A stretch of DNA of 64,000 nt from Epiperipatus broadwayi (GCA_028023455.1 JAQFVV010000050.1:2854626-2918625), one strand, 5' to 3'; positions 24,155-35,000 are shown, counted from the first letter of the stretch. Program-made: numbers and translations. Notes: generated by a model from the letters alone, not told the origin.

Positions 24155-24213
24155 ATAATCTGGACCAACTGATGAGTGCTGGTTTAGCATGAAATATGTA
24201 TATTGGTGATTAT
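24155..24213 (+). ncRNA. Hammerhead ribozyme motif, family 2, intact core
   Basis: Type I hammerhead layout. Stem I strand ATAATC, bulge TGG, ACCAA; core CTGATGA (24169-24175); stem II TGCT/AGCA with loop GGTTT and a G-T closing pair; core GAAA; a 2-bp stem III with a four-base loop; UA before the cleavage point between 24202 and 24203; then TTGGT and GATTAT completing stem I. Every invariant core base I can place is present. Self-cleavage is predicted, not shown. Confidence 0.75.
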
Positions 24214-24577
24214 TTATCTTTTCTATATGTGTGTGGTCATGTAGATCAGTTGTATGAGATGGTGTGGATAGTTGGTGGGTGCTTGAAAGTCTGAGTTCAA
24301 ATCCCCTATATTTACAATTAAGTTCCAGGTTTGTGAAGAGTGCCTGGTTTTCAAATATTTAGACCAAAAATCAATAAACTCTCCATTTTGGCTAAGGCAT
24401 GTTGATGAGCAGCTCATCCATGATTATATATTATATGAATAATCATGTAGTAATAACAGCTGCAATGATAATAATATATGCAGTGGACATTAGTAATTTG
24501 CCTTGCTCCATTCCTTTAAGGCCTCCAAGAGGAATCAAAACTCTCTTTACAGTTAATAACAAACTTCGTTCTGCATA

Positions 24578-25332
24578 AAATAAAGAGATACAGCATCAAA
24601 TTTTCCAAATGCCATTTACAAATTTTAGAATTATATGAATAAAAAAAAGTATTAAACTGTGTATTAGTTTTCTGCATAAAGTAATTATTCTGTCCAGCAC
24701 ACAGAAAAATTTCTAAAATCTTCATGTAAGTCATCATTCACTGAACAGAAAATTATTTCAGTAATATAAGGGACCAATATTTTGATGAAACTATGCTTAT
24801 CTTTGTCAGGGTTAAGGCTGTAATGGAGGAAACTGTTACACCATTCATTAACATGTACATTAGATAGTTGTCCAATCAGAATAGGAGGTGAATTAATAAA
24901 AAATTCTGTATTTTTTGTTTTACCTTCAGTGATTTATTAAAAAAAAATTATGAGAAAGAAAAAGACAAAAGGATGAACTTCTATAAGGCTGGAATATATT
25001 GCATTTCATCATGTATGTCAATTGTTACATTAATACAGAAATGATCAATCTCTGCAAGTCACCCTATAGATTTCATCATTCTTGTTTAATTACCAAGTGA
25101 GAAGTCCAATTCTCATACAACTTAAAGTAATGTAAAATAATCCATTCTTTATAATAAACCTAACATTATCAAGGCAATATCTAAATTTATATGTTCTCTC
25201 ACATCTATATGCCATATATGAATATCATATAAATCTTCAATATATTATTCAGAAAACATCTTAGTTCCATAACTTTGGCAACTCACTGAAAAAATATCAA
25301 AGTCTTGGTCACTCTCTGTATTTCACAACATC
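24578..25332. other. AT-rich intergenic DNA
   Basis: No gene or element recognised. Confidence 0.4.
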
Positions 25333-25343
25333 AATCAAAAGTC

Positions 25344-25440
25344 AATAAACATCACATGATCACCATTTCTTATGCTTGCTCTTTACTGATATTAAAACAG
25401 TATATTAATATGTATAGAGAGTTTTGCCTGTTTTAATATT
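25344..25440 (+). mobile_element. Miniature family 1 element, terminal-only
   Basis: 97 bp consisting of little more than end A (AACATCACATGATCACC at the left) and end B (GAGAGTTTTGCCTGTTTTA at the right), with the hammerhead interior missing. Perfect 11-bp flanking repeats AATCAAAAGTC lie at 25333-25343 and 25441-25451. It shows that the two ends alone can be mobilised or retained after internal deletion. Confidence 0.85.
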
Positions 25441-25619
25441 AATCAAAAGTCTTAGAAAATTACATTTCAACTCTGCAAAAATACTATGAATATTGCTTAT
25501 ATGAATTTCATATTGTTGAAATGATTTAAAATATGAACAATATTACAAATGATGCAGATATTAAATATAGTTGCATATATATAACAATAAAAATAATAAA
25601 TATAATGATAATGATAATT

Positions 25620-25757
25620 TACTATTATATATAGTCTTTCAATCCACAGAAGTACTTTTAATTAATTCCATAACCATCTTCAATTAATGGCAGTTGAAGA
25701 GGGTTAAGGAATTAACCAAAAGTACTTCTGCATATTAAAAGTCTTATATAATAGTAC
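25620..25757. repeat. Hairpin repeat, 64-bp arms
   Basis: Imperfect inverted repeat: 25620-25683 pairs with 25695-25757, including AGAAGTACTTTTAATTAATTCC and its counterpart. A related single arm lies at 59660-59715 and another scrap at 26010-26030. A small MITE-like family is likely; no HHR core is seen. Confidence 0.75.
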
Positions 25758-26954
25758 CATTCAACAAAAAAAAAAAAAAACAAACAAACAACAAAAAACA
25801 CCCTACCAAAAACACAACAACAGAAAAAACCAATAGTGCATTAGAACTTTTATTTTACTACAACTCAACACTTCAAGGAAAAATAAAATAGAAAAAAATA
25901 AAAATTGATTTAAGTAGAAGAAAAGAAGAGACAATTATTTAAAAGGACATATACTCTATATAAACACAAATATTAAATACAAAAACATATAAATAAAAAA
26001 AAAAAAATTCCAAAGTCTTATATAATAGTTAATTACCATTATATTTATTATTACAATAGTTTTTAATTAATTGATATTTAATTTGTGTATATATGTATAT
26101 GTGCATATTCAAGTTAAGTATTTGGCTTTTATCAGTTCATTTCATTTTATCATTCATAGCACAAAATGTCAGATTACTTTCAATATTCCTGTAAGTCCAA
26201 ACAACATTCTTAGAGCACATAGCAATAATTTAACATTATATCTTTCTTTTGTAATTATTGGTCAACTTATTTGAATGATTGGTATCAAAGTTGGGGGGGG
26301 GGGGCAAAATCAAAATATAATAATGTAGTATTGATAAATAATGAAAGAAGATATGGTAATCTAGATGTATTGAAGAATGCTCATTCAGCGTAACGTATTT
26401 TAGTGCCATTTAACTTTTTCTGATGTCTTTATTTATATTTTTCAAGAATTTGGGATATAATGGAAGTTTTAAATCTACATAAAATAAATCAGACATTAGG
26501 AAATATTGAGAGATACATTTGTGTTGTCCCATGTGTATATGTTAAAGCTCAGATGAAAAATAATGATTGCTCAGAAGGGCATATGTAGAGAAGGTGAATT
26601 TATGGACTATTTTCATCATCTAATATTAAATAATGAGTGTCAAACTAAAATGGTGACATAACATACCTTTGAGAAGACACATAGAGAAGGTGACTTTCTA
26701 CACTGGTGGGTAATGGTAATAGATGCCTGACAACAATCAACCATTAAGCTATCAGCAATCTCAACCATATACTGAAAGCAACCTTCTTTAACAAAAAAGG
26801 AAGTTGCCTTAAATAGAGATAGAGATTTCTGATAGCTTAAGAGTGGGTTGATAACATGTACATTTAAAAACCTATAAAAGCATCAGTAATTGTGTCTATT
26901 GTCTTAAGAGATGCATTTGATAAAAAACAAAAATTTGTATATATCTTCATTAAT
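25758..26954. other. A-rich intergenic DNA
   Basis: Contains A-rich low-complexity DNA (25768-26010) and a G13 run at 26292-26304. No gene or element recognised. Confidence 0.4.
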
Positions 26955-27672
26955 TTCAGCCATTATCAATTCACTGTAAGATGGTCTTTCTAAGATTAAT
27001 GCAATTTCTTTGACTTTATTTTCCATATCACACTAGTAAAGTTCTTCACTTCATCAACCATCTCACATGTGGTCTTTTTCTGGGTGTTTAGAATCACATG
27101 GGATCTGGTTTAAATTTTCAACTGTTCATCTACTATAATCTCATCTTGAAATATCTCCATCTCAAGTCTATTCAGGTCTTTTAATTCTTTCAATAATGTC
27201 AGCAATAGTTATTTATTTTCTCATTAATCTATTTCATTTTTGATCCCTTCATGGTCACTACTGATATACATCACTCCAATATTTGAGTGATCTGAAATCT
27301 CTGCATTTCTCCTCTATTAAGTATCCATGTTTCATATACTGACAAAACACATTTATTTAAAAGTTTCTTTTCCAACACATAGGCATATTTCCTTTCAATA
27401 TTAAGTTATTTCTAGCAAAGATACTACAAACAATTTTAAATCTATGATTAATTTTATTTATTATGTTCTTAATTGTAGTAATAAACCGATGAAGATATTT
27501 AATTCATCATTATCGATCATTTTCATTTTTTGAGAAAATCCATTGAACATTACTTTAGCCTTTTTAACATTTATCTTTAGTCCCATTTTCTTATTTTCAT
27601 CTAATAATTCACACAATATTTCCCAAAGTCCTAAAGCATTATTTGCAAAAGCAACTAATATCATCTGCAAAA
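26955..27672 (-). mobile_element. RTE 3' fragment, first of a tandem pair
   Basis: Matches the 3' part of the RTE ORF back to the region just downstream of the FADD motif (NNALGLWEILCELLDE on the minus strand). It is strongly decayed and 5'-truncated at about 27672, exactly where the next RTE fragment's 3' end begins. Confidence 0.8.
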
Positions 27673-28505
27673 TATATCACCATCATTGTCAACAATCATC
27701 GGTCCACTGCAGGAGAAATGTCTCTCCAAGTCCAAGCCATCTTTTCCAATCACTAGTTTTCTTCTCTACATCACCCCTGCATACTTTCTTTTTTCATCCA
27801 TCTTACATGTGGTATCTTTCTGAACTGTTTACTACCTCTTGGAATCCAGTTTAAGATTTCAATTGTTCATTTTTTATCATCTCTTCTAGCAATATATCTA
27901 GCCCAATTTCAGTCTTTTAATTTTTTCAATGATGTCATTAATAACTGTTTGTTCTCTTAATCATATATTGCATTTTTGATCTCTTCCTGTTACTCCTAAC
28001 ATGCATCTATTCATACTTATTTGAGTGGTATGCAGTCTCCATATTTTTTGAGTGGTCTGAAGTCTCTGCATTCTTTGTCTACTAAGTGTTCAAGTCTCAG
28101 GTTCATAAGTAAGTACTGATAAAACACATTTATTAAAAAATTCCTTTTCAAACACATAGGGATGCATCCTTTTAGTATTAAGTTATTTCTACCAAAAGCA
28201 CTCCAACCAAGTTTAATTCTATGATTAATTTCATCCATTATGTTTTCATATGTACTATTACTCTGACCAAGGTATTTGTAATTCTTAACTTCTAATTCTT
28301 TATTTTCATCTTTTGAGAAAATCCATTGAACATTATTTTAGTCTTTTTAACATTTACCTTTAATTCTAATTTGAATACTTTCATCTGATAACTCTCACAA
28401 TATTTCCTAAAGATCTGAAACATTATTTGCAAAAAACAATTAACATCATTTGCAAAATATATATGACTTAAATAATCACAATTTACTTTGATTATCTAAG
28501 TTCTA
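27673..28505 (-). mobile_element. RTE 3' fragment, second of a tandem pair
   Basis: Same orientation and almost the same extent as the fragment at 26955-27672, beginning with ATC-rich tail sequence (27678-27695) and ending near the FADD-motif region. A duplication of about 35 bp (TTTGAGTGGTATGCAGTCTCC region, 28019-28062) is unique to this copy. Either one RTE inserted into another, or the region duplicated in tandem. Confidence 0.8.
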
Positions 28506-28742
28506 GATTTAGTATAAGTTGTTTGAAAAAGTGTATGACAAATATCCAAGATTGATTGGTTACAGATATTTATTAATTATGTTGTTCAAATAATTACATG
28601 CATGCATTTATGCATATACACATATTATTAAACACTGCAAACTACATAATATTAAATAACAATTTAATGGATACGTTTTGCCTTGAGTAAGTTTATTTAA
28701 ACAATAATTAAGATATAATTTGTTTTGCAATATTTAAGTTTG

Positions 28743-28787
<45 letters not shown>

Positions 28788-28799
28788 CAGTATTTAATG
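28506..28799. other. AT-rich DNA with (AT)n microsatellite
   Basis: Contains a pure (AT)n run at 28747-28783. Nothing else recognised. Confidence 0.6.
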
Positions 28800-29285
28800 T
28801 CAAGTTGCAATATTTAGTATCTATATAAACATATTGATCATACATAAAGATGCAATTCCATCTTTATTGTTGAAATAAGGTTGCCTTGACAACATACTGA
28901 AATTGTTGATTGTTATTGATATTGTTTAAGTGTTGAGTGATTTCATGTATTTACACTATTTACTTATTTAACCTGGGCATTATTACTTTTGTTATCTAAC
29001 AATACATAGGTGAAGTGCAGTTCGAAAGTCATAATTGAAGTTTGAATGTTATAATTGACTATTTGTTTGTCTGCTTTATGAACAGGTTATATTTACCTGT
29101 TTAATGGGGTTTATTGAAAGATTCAATAGTTTCAGGTTTTGTGGTCAAGTTGCAATCTTTAATGTCTATATAAACATAGTAGACTCTATATAAAAGTAAA
29201 TTTCCACCTTTATTGTTTAAAGGAGGTTACCTTGACAACAGATTGAGATTGTTGATAGTTATTCATATTGGTTTATTAAGTTCTT
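28800..29285. repeat. ~145-bp direct repeat pair
   Basis: 28800-28942 and 29142-29285 are diverged direct copies, sharing TCAAGTTGCAAT, TCTATATAAACATA and a GTT-CCTTGACAACA block. About 200 bp of unrelated DNA separates them. Probably an old segmental duplication. Confidence 0.75.
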
Positions 29286-29775
29286 GTTAAGGGTAAATAT
29301 TTAATATTTCTACACTAAGAATCTCTTATGCTTCTTGTAAATGATGGTTGATTGGATGAACTGTTGCTTGATAGCTAGTATGTGTAAATCTATTCTAGAA
29401 CCCTATTGTTATTATTATATAGTAATCTCATTTTTCATATGGGTTAGTCACTTGAACTATTGTCAAGATATCACAATGAATCCTATAGAGATTTCAATTA
29501 AAAGATAGATTCAGTAATTGACTCATTAAGTTCTTCAATTCAATGACTGTCACCATTTATCTCATAGTCATTAATGATCTGGGTCATAGTTTATATTTGT
29601 CTATTACAATTATCAATAATGGTTAAATTCTATTTATGAAACAGATGAGCACATCAAAATAATGGGAAGTACTGAATCTGTAAATGAAGCCTCAGTTACC
29701 TATAGAAATTATCAAATACAGCTGGATTTACTAAAAAAAAGTTGGAATCAATTAAGAATTTCATTTTTAATATCA
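29286..29775. other. AT-rich intergenic DNA
   Basis: No gene or element recognised. Confidence 0.4.
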
Positions 29776-30275
29776 TAATTCTTAGATTGTTATATTTGGC
29801 TGAAAATACAAACAGGGAGTCAATGGTGTAACCATACCTTGATTGTTGTTTCTTGTCTAAACATACAAAAAGGGAACCATCATTTGAATTATTCTTTGAT
29901 CATGTAACCATACCTTGATAGTTGTTTTTGTCTGATCATATACAAGGCAACCATGATATTTATTATTCTTAGATGGTATATCCATACATTGATTGTTGTT
30001 TCTTGTCAGAACATGAAAAAAGGAAATTGTGATTTGAATTATTCTTAGATGGTGTAACTATACCTTGATTGTTGTTTCTTGTCTAAACATACAGAAAGGG
30101 AATCATGATTTGAATGATTCTTAGATATAACTATACTTTGATTGTTGTTTTTTTTGAATGTACAAAAAAGAAAATCATGACTTGAATAATTATCATATCT
30201 TGATTATTGTTTTCGGTGTATACAAAAAAAGTGATTTGAATGATTCTTAGATGGTGTAACTATATCCTGGAATTG
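29776..30275. repeat. ~77-bp minisatellite, about 6.5 units
   Basis: A diverged tandem array. Each unit has TTCTTAGATGGTGTAACCAT, then CCTTGATTGTTGTTTCTTG, then an AACATACAAAAAGG-like block and ATGATTTGAAT. Unit lengths vary between about 65 and 80 bp. The array ends inside a unit at about 30275. Confidence 0.88.
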
Positions 30276-30639
30276 TTGACAAGTAAGTTCTGTTTAATAT
30301 CTTTTCATACATTTCCTGGGAGTCAATTTTTCTTCTGATATCTGGTAGAGGTATATGTAAGAGAACAAAAAGCCATTGCAATCTCAAAGCATTATTTAAT
30401 TGAGTAAACTGAAGTTTAGTATAAGGATTTGTTTTCAAAAGAGGGCACAATATTTTCTAGAAGAATATGCTAATGCTAAAAAATCTGCATGTAATGTATT
30501 TACATCCCAACCCTAAGTAGTCTCAGACAGTTTTCCAAGGAAGTTAATTTTTGATTTATCCTTAGAGAAATGAGAAAAATAATTATGATACCATTTCTAA
30601 ATAGCATGAGATAATATCATATTTTAAATCATTATTGCA
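30276..30639. other. Intergenic DNA, nothing recognised
   Basis: A 67-codon minus-strand open stretch shows no motif I know. Confidence 0.35.
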
Positions 30640-31312
30640 AATGTTATATTCTGATTAAACAATGAAACCCTGATGCTTAAATAAAAAAATTATATGGATT
30701 AAGAGTAAGATATCAATTTTTTAATATCCTTTCCAATTTTCTTAATCTTATTGAGAGACATTTGTAGTTCAAAAACAATATCTTTGAGAAGACAAGGCAA
30801 TATCATCAGAATAAATAAATTTACTGCTTTCTCTTGAGATCACTAATGAATATATTAAATGAAGTAAGTTAAGGATTTAAACCATATGTTATACAATAAT
30901 TTAATGTCACTTGAATTTCTATATTGACTTGAATTTCCATATTGAACAGCATCTTGGCTACTAAATCAATGGATATCCATTTAAGAATTTTAAAAACATT
31001 TTGAAGGCCATCTTAAGCTGATGTTAGATGAAAAAGGAACATCAGTTCTAAATTTATTTTGAAATCTTTTTTAATGCAATAGCTTCCATCTATCCTGAAA
31101 CGATCCTGATTTATAGAAAGTGGACATTCAACTATTGGAAAAATTCTTGTTAAAATGGTCTTTTAAAAATTTTCTAATGGGAATACATGCTAGTGATATT
31201 GGGTGATAATTGTTTGTACCATTGCTGGCTTTGTTTGATTTCAAAACTTCTGTTGCCTTGGTTATATGCTACATTTTAGAAAATCTTTCTGTATAAAAAT
31301 GTTTCTGACTAA
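30640..31312 (-). pseudogene. Jockey-like non-LTR reverse transcriptase relic
   Basis: On the minus strand, translated pieces appear in RT order across several frames: a YHPISLACIP-like block (for NYRPISL) near 31200, a short SINQDRFR block near 31110, an NLYISDL-like region (FISDL), and the catalytic motif FIYSDDIALSSQ near 30790-30825. This YSDDIALSSQ pattern is typical of Jockey-type elements and differs from the FADD of the local RTE. Many stops and frameshifts. Its upstream part continues beyond the family 1 insertion at 31324-31892. Confidence 0.6.
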
Positions 31313-31323
31313 TTTTGCCAATT

Positions 31324-31892
31324 AAACAACTAAACATCACATGATCACCATTTTTTATGCCAGCTCATAACTGTTATTAAAACAGGCAACACTTTTCATA
31401 CACTAGTGCCACTCAGTGCAAGCCAGAGTAATCAATGGATGCCAGAAGGCTGGTGCATAAAATTCCCATCTAGTGACTACTCATCCAATATTCCCAGACT
31501 AGTTTTTAGTTTGAGGCTTTCATCAGTGAGGAGCCTTGGATCTGAGAGCAATGCACTAAATCTTAAAATCTAATGCAACTCTCCAGCAGCCACATTTTAT
31601 CTCTACTTAACTACAAAACTATGAGAATAAAATTGAAAACACAATAATATTTTCAATCCAAGCTCAATAGCTTATATAGTCATATAGGGCTGAACTCAGT
31701 TCAGTACCCGTACATTTTGGTGTCTTTGGTTGTTTAATAACTATAACCACCACTATCCTATTAGGCAGAAATGGTATTAAGCCACTTAAACATCACATGA
31801 TCACCATTTTATGCACAAGCATTCTGGCATTCATTGATTACTCTGGCTTGCACTGAGTGACACTACTGTATGGAGAGTTTTGCCTATTTTAG
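31324..31892 (+). mobile_element. Palindromic hammerhead element, family 1 copy 5
   Basis: End A (AAACATCACATGATCACC) on the left and end B (GAGAGTTTTGCCTATTTTA) on the right. Perfect 11-bp flanking repeats TTTTGCCAATT lie at 31313-31323 and 31893-31903. It splits the Jockey-like relic. It contains a second internal end A-like sequence at about 31792-31815, so it is a composite or internally rearranged copy. Confidence 0.88.
31483..31541 (-). ncRNA. Hammerhead motif, mutated core
   Basis: Full 59-nt family 1 layout with both halves of stem I and CTGATGA, but the GAAA core reads AAAA, so G12 is lost. Probably inactive. Confidence 0.5.
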
Positions 31893-31903
31893 TTTTGCCA
31901 ATT

Positions 31904-32385
31904 TGGTTTAGCTTTAAATCTGACATTTTTTTAAAATTCAGTTTGTTATTCATTCCTAGGTATTTTTCTGATTTAAACAAGTAGGAGCAAGGGCAAGATT
32001 ACCAAAATATATGTCACTATTGCACAAACATTATGAGGGAGATGTTTGCAGTTTTGCTCTAATGACATTTTTCTTCACTCTGTATTGGACTTAGAAGTCT
32101 GATACATAATATTGGAAGCCTGATTAGTAATGACATTTTGGATTTTTACAGATCCTTTTACATCTGCTGAAGGGTTACAAAAAGACCCAAATCTTACAAT
32201 ATGATATTGGTAATTTTTTTTTCATGATCTTTCCAATTTTCTTTTGTGACTTCATCCAATGGTTTTATAATGTTGTCAGTAATTTCATTATCTTTAATAT
32301 ACAAAAAATGACTATAAAGAGTTCTGCTAATTTTGTTCCAATCCAGAATAAATTGGTTACAATATTTAGATACTAATCTTATAGC
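31904..32385 (-). pseudogene. Upstream part of the Jockey-like relic
   Basis: Continuation of the relic on the far side of the family 1 insertion: the sequence next to each duplication reads in the same direction, and the interrupted site is restored when the insertion is removed. Coding content is badly eroded; I see only short plausible stretches and no definite endonuclease motif. Confidence 0.4.
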
Positions 32386-32389
32386 CAGG

Positions 32390-33145
32390 CACAGCTACTT
32401 GATGGCATTGTTTATGTGCAAAAACACAGAAAAAGCTATTTATCTGGTCAGACTTTTGGCTAATACTACATTTCTGTTCCAGGTCACATGATGGTGTTGC
32501 ACAGAAATATTACAGCCTATTTGGTGCTTTATGATACTTTATGCAAATTTACACAATTCACAGTTGCTTACTGTATCATCAGATGATGGCTGGATTTTGA
32601 GTGGCCATAACTTTTGAAATCTCCACAGCAGAGTAATTTCATTTTTACTTAAATCACACTCTGACTTACTAAGAATTGTCACACCATCTCCACCCTTCCC
32701 TACACAACATGGAATGTGCAAAACATTGGCAAAGAGTAGGGTTGAACATGATTTAGTCAAGCTCACATAAAAACTCACATTTTTATGAGGAAATATACAA
32801 GACAAATAAAATGGCACACTGCGCAAGCAGATTTTCAAAATATGCCAGTTTCTGTCAACAGAAGTGGAGTATGCAGTGTTGTTTATGTGGCCAGACTAAT
32901 GACTAATACAACAGTTTCTGGTGGATAAGCCATTTCAAGCTGCTTGATGGCATTGTACAGAAATATTATGGCCTGTTTTATGCTTTGCAACACTGGTTAT
33001 GCAAATCTGCACAATTCACAGTTGACTACCATATTGTTTCTGAGGGCTGGATTGCAAGTGGCCACAAGTTTTGAAATCTCCATAGCAGAGTAATTTAATT
33101 TCTACTTAAATCATGCAATCTGACTGACCAACTAAGAATTGTTGA
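32390..33145. repeat. ~290-bp segmental direct duplication
   Basis: Block 32390-32685 recurs diverged at 32875-33145. Shared stretches are CTTGATGGCATTGT, CAATTCACAGTTG, GTGGCCA-AA-TTTTGAAATCTCCA and CAGAGTAATTT. The spacer holds a GC-richer minus-strand open stretch of 99 codons (32539-32838) that I do not recognise. Both blocks may be copies of an unknown repeat. Confidence 0.75.
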
Positions 33146-33209
33146 TAAGCCGTAGTAGTGCGGCATGTCCATGAAACTCTACATTTGCAAAGCAACCTCA
33201 CAATTCTGA

Positions 33210-33815
33210 TGTCAGACACTTCCTGAAATTGAAGGTATTCGATTTGCACATGTTTCCAAAACAAAAGGTTGTACATTCTATGACATAAATCAATAAAAAA
33301 AATAAAACCAAAGTGGGTGGGGGTGGTTTGAGAAAAAGTTTGTCATCATTGAGGCAAAAGTTATTTTGGGTTTGTTTTTATTAAAAAAAATAGTAGAACA
33401 AGATTTTATTAAAAAACCAAAAAAAAAACAAAAACAAAACAAAACACATAATACAAATAAAATGTAATAAAAATTGCTTTTAAAAATAAAACTTTTACTA
33501 TATCAGCAGTAAAGTGGGTTTGTGTATTGTTTTTGTTATTGTAATTTGTTAGTAGGTAGAAAAAAATCATTTCCAAAACAAAAGGTTGTGATTTTATGAC
33601 ATAAATCAATAATAAGAAAAAAGAAAATAAAAAGTCAAAAGTTTTGCTGTTCTTTTATTTGGGGGGGGGGGGTTGAGAAAAAGTTTGTCATCATTGAGAC
33701 AAAAGGTAGGAAAAATATTTTTTGTTTGTTATTATAAAAAAAAAAAAAAGGTAGAATAAGATTTTATTAAAAAAAAAAAAAAGGTAATACAAATAAAATG
33801 TAATAAAAATTTGTT
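33210..33815. repeat. ~350-bp tandem duplication rich in homopolymers
   Basis: Blocks 33250-33490 and 33570-33815 share TTTCCAAAACAAAAGGTTGT, GAGAAAAAGTTTGTCATCATTGAG and AATACAAATAAAATGTAATAAAAA. They contain long A runs and a G12 run at 33661-33672. Confidence 0.8.
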
Positions 33816-33839
33816 TTAAAAATTTTTTAAAAATAAAAA

Positions 33840-34560
33840 AAGTTTGAAATTTTTCATTCAACTCTGCAAACCCAGGATTTCTGAAGAAATTTCATATCCA
33901 GAATTGAAGAAAAAACAAATTGTTTATTTCACATCTGCGATAACAAAATGGGTAGAATGAATGATATTATGAAATAGAAAGCAACTACATCATAAAAAGT
34001 GTCTAGACTAAGATATAGCACTGAAGATATTAGAAAAAGATTGTGATTATGGCCTAGAGTTAAATAATAGTTTATTATAATAATTATGGAATGCTAGGCA
34101 ATAGTTTTAGAAAAGTATTATTTAGTGAATTAGATCTTAATTGCACACATGTAATAGACAAATGCACCACACAAGAAACTATATTAAATAATGTTTTAGA
34201 ATTTATACTCTTTAAACAAATGGATAAATACCCAATTGGAATAAAGAAAACAGATAATGATAGACCAGACTGCAAGAGTGTAAGAACGTTTTGATACATT
34301 ATTGCTTCAGGAAAAATAATCACTTAAAGAGAAAATGCAGATTTAGAAGTAAAAAATGGAATATTTGTAAACAATAGGACATTTAAATGCATCTTCCACA
34401 ATAACATTGTTAATACAAAATTAATGCTGGACTACAAATCTGGGGAAGGAGAAACAAGAAGTAATAATAGTATAAAGAAATTAAATGATATGAATAATGA
34501 TCATATTCTAATGAATTTAAAAATGAATATTATTCAAGTAGAAAGTTACCATAGAATTTG
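33840..34560 (+). other. Open-frame remnants, possible LTR-retroelement part
   Basis: Plus-strand coding-like pieces include a 67-codon stretch at 34091-34294 and a following broken frame. They lie upstream of, and in the same direction as, the integrase relic at 35600-35815, so they may be an earlier part of the same element. I cannot match them to protease or RT motifs. Confidence 0.3.
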
Positions 34561-34564
34561 AAAG

Positions 34565-35000
34565 GAAAGCAGGAAAAAAGGAGGAAAAATTTTAAAAAAA
34601 ATTTTTTTAAGGATTTTTTTTAGGAAAAATTGGAAAATTGGGGGATTGGGGCACAAAAAAAACCACCCACACCCACCCCAAAAAAAAATTATTAAAAAAT
34701 TAAAAAAAAATAAAAAAAAAAAAAAAAAAAAAAAAAAGGACCACCACCAACCAAAAAAAAAAAAAAAAAACCACAAAACAAAACCCAAAAAAAAAAAAAA
34801 AAGGGGGTGGTGTTGAAATAAAATAAAAATAAAAAATAAAAAAAAAATTAAAAAAGAAGGTTTTTTTTGGGGAAATAAAAATAATTTTAAATTAAAAAAA
34901 TAATGTATAAAAAGGGTTATTTTTTTTTATAAAAATTTTTTTTAAATATTTTTTATAAAAAGTTAAAAAAATAAAAAAAAATATAACCCCACAAGATTTA
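34565..35000. other. Homopolymer-dominated stretch, suspect sequence
   Basis: Almost all bases fall in A, T, G or C runs, for example A23 or longer near 34712-34737, with CCACCCACACCCACCCC between. The run-length pattern differs from every other AT-rich region here and looks like low-quality consensus or a sequencing artefact. The 80-codon minus-strand open frame across it is not a gene. Confidence 0.6.

Larger units (their letters stand above)
23784..24365. mobile_element. Palindromic hammerhead element, family 2 copy 1
   Basis: A foldback of about 580 bp inserted in the 5' UTR of the decayed RTE. The arms are about 240 bp each and pair from TAGGAGATTTGAACTCAGAC on the left with its near-complement at about 24285-24312, around a loop near 24031-24053. 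Flanking repeats AAAA-G/A-TCAA lie at 23775-23783 and 24366-24374 (9 bp, one mismatch). Comparison with the intact RTE shows where the UTR resumes. Each arm carries a hammerhead motif (23882-23940 minus, 24155-24213 plus). The last 50 bp on the right are unpaired. No coding capacity. Confidence 0.85.
20827..24577 (-). mobile_element. Decayed full-length RTE copy
   Basis: Collinear with the intact copy at 15963-19260 from ATC tail to 5' UTR, but with many frameshifts, stops and small deletions. The best surviving pieces are an RT segment at 21486-21953 (FVDDEKPFDS in place of [20 protein letters not shown] in place of [10 protein letters not shown]) and an endonuclease segment at 22775-23176 (GDFNARIG intact, LDYML). 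The in-frame TAA between endonuclease and RT is also present here, at about 22633-22635. A family 2 palindromic element (23784-24365) is inserted in its 5' UTR. I found no target duplications. Confidence 0.88.

Noticed and set aside
29776-30275. CRISPR-like array
   Set aside because: Regular spacing, but the units are contiguous diverged repeats without unique spacers, in a eukaryotic genome.
34546-34788. 80-codon Phe/Trp-rich minus-strand frame
   Set aside because: It lies wholly in the homopolymer stretch and is an artefact of A and C runs.
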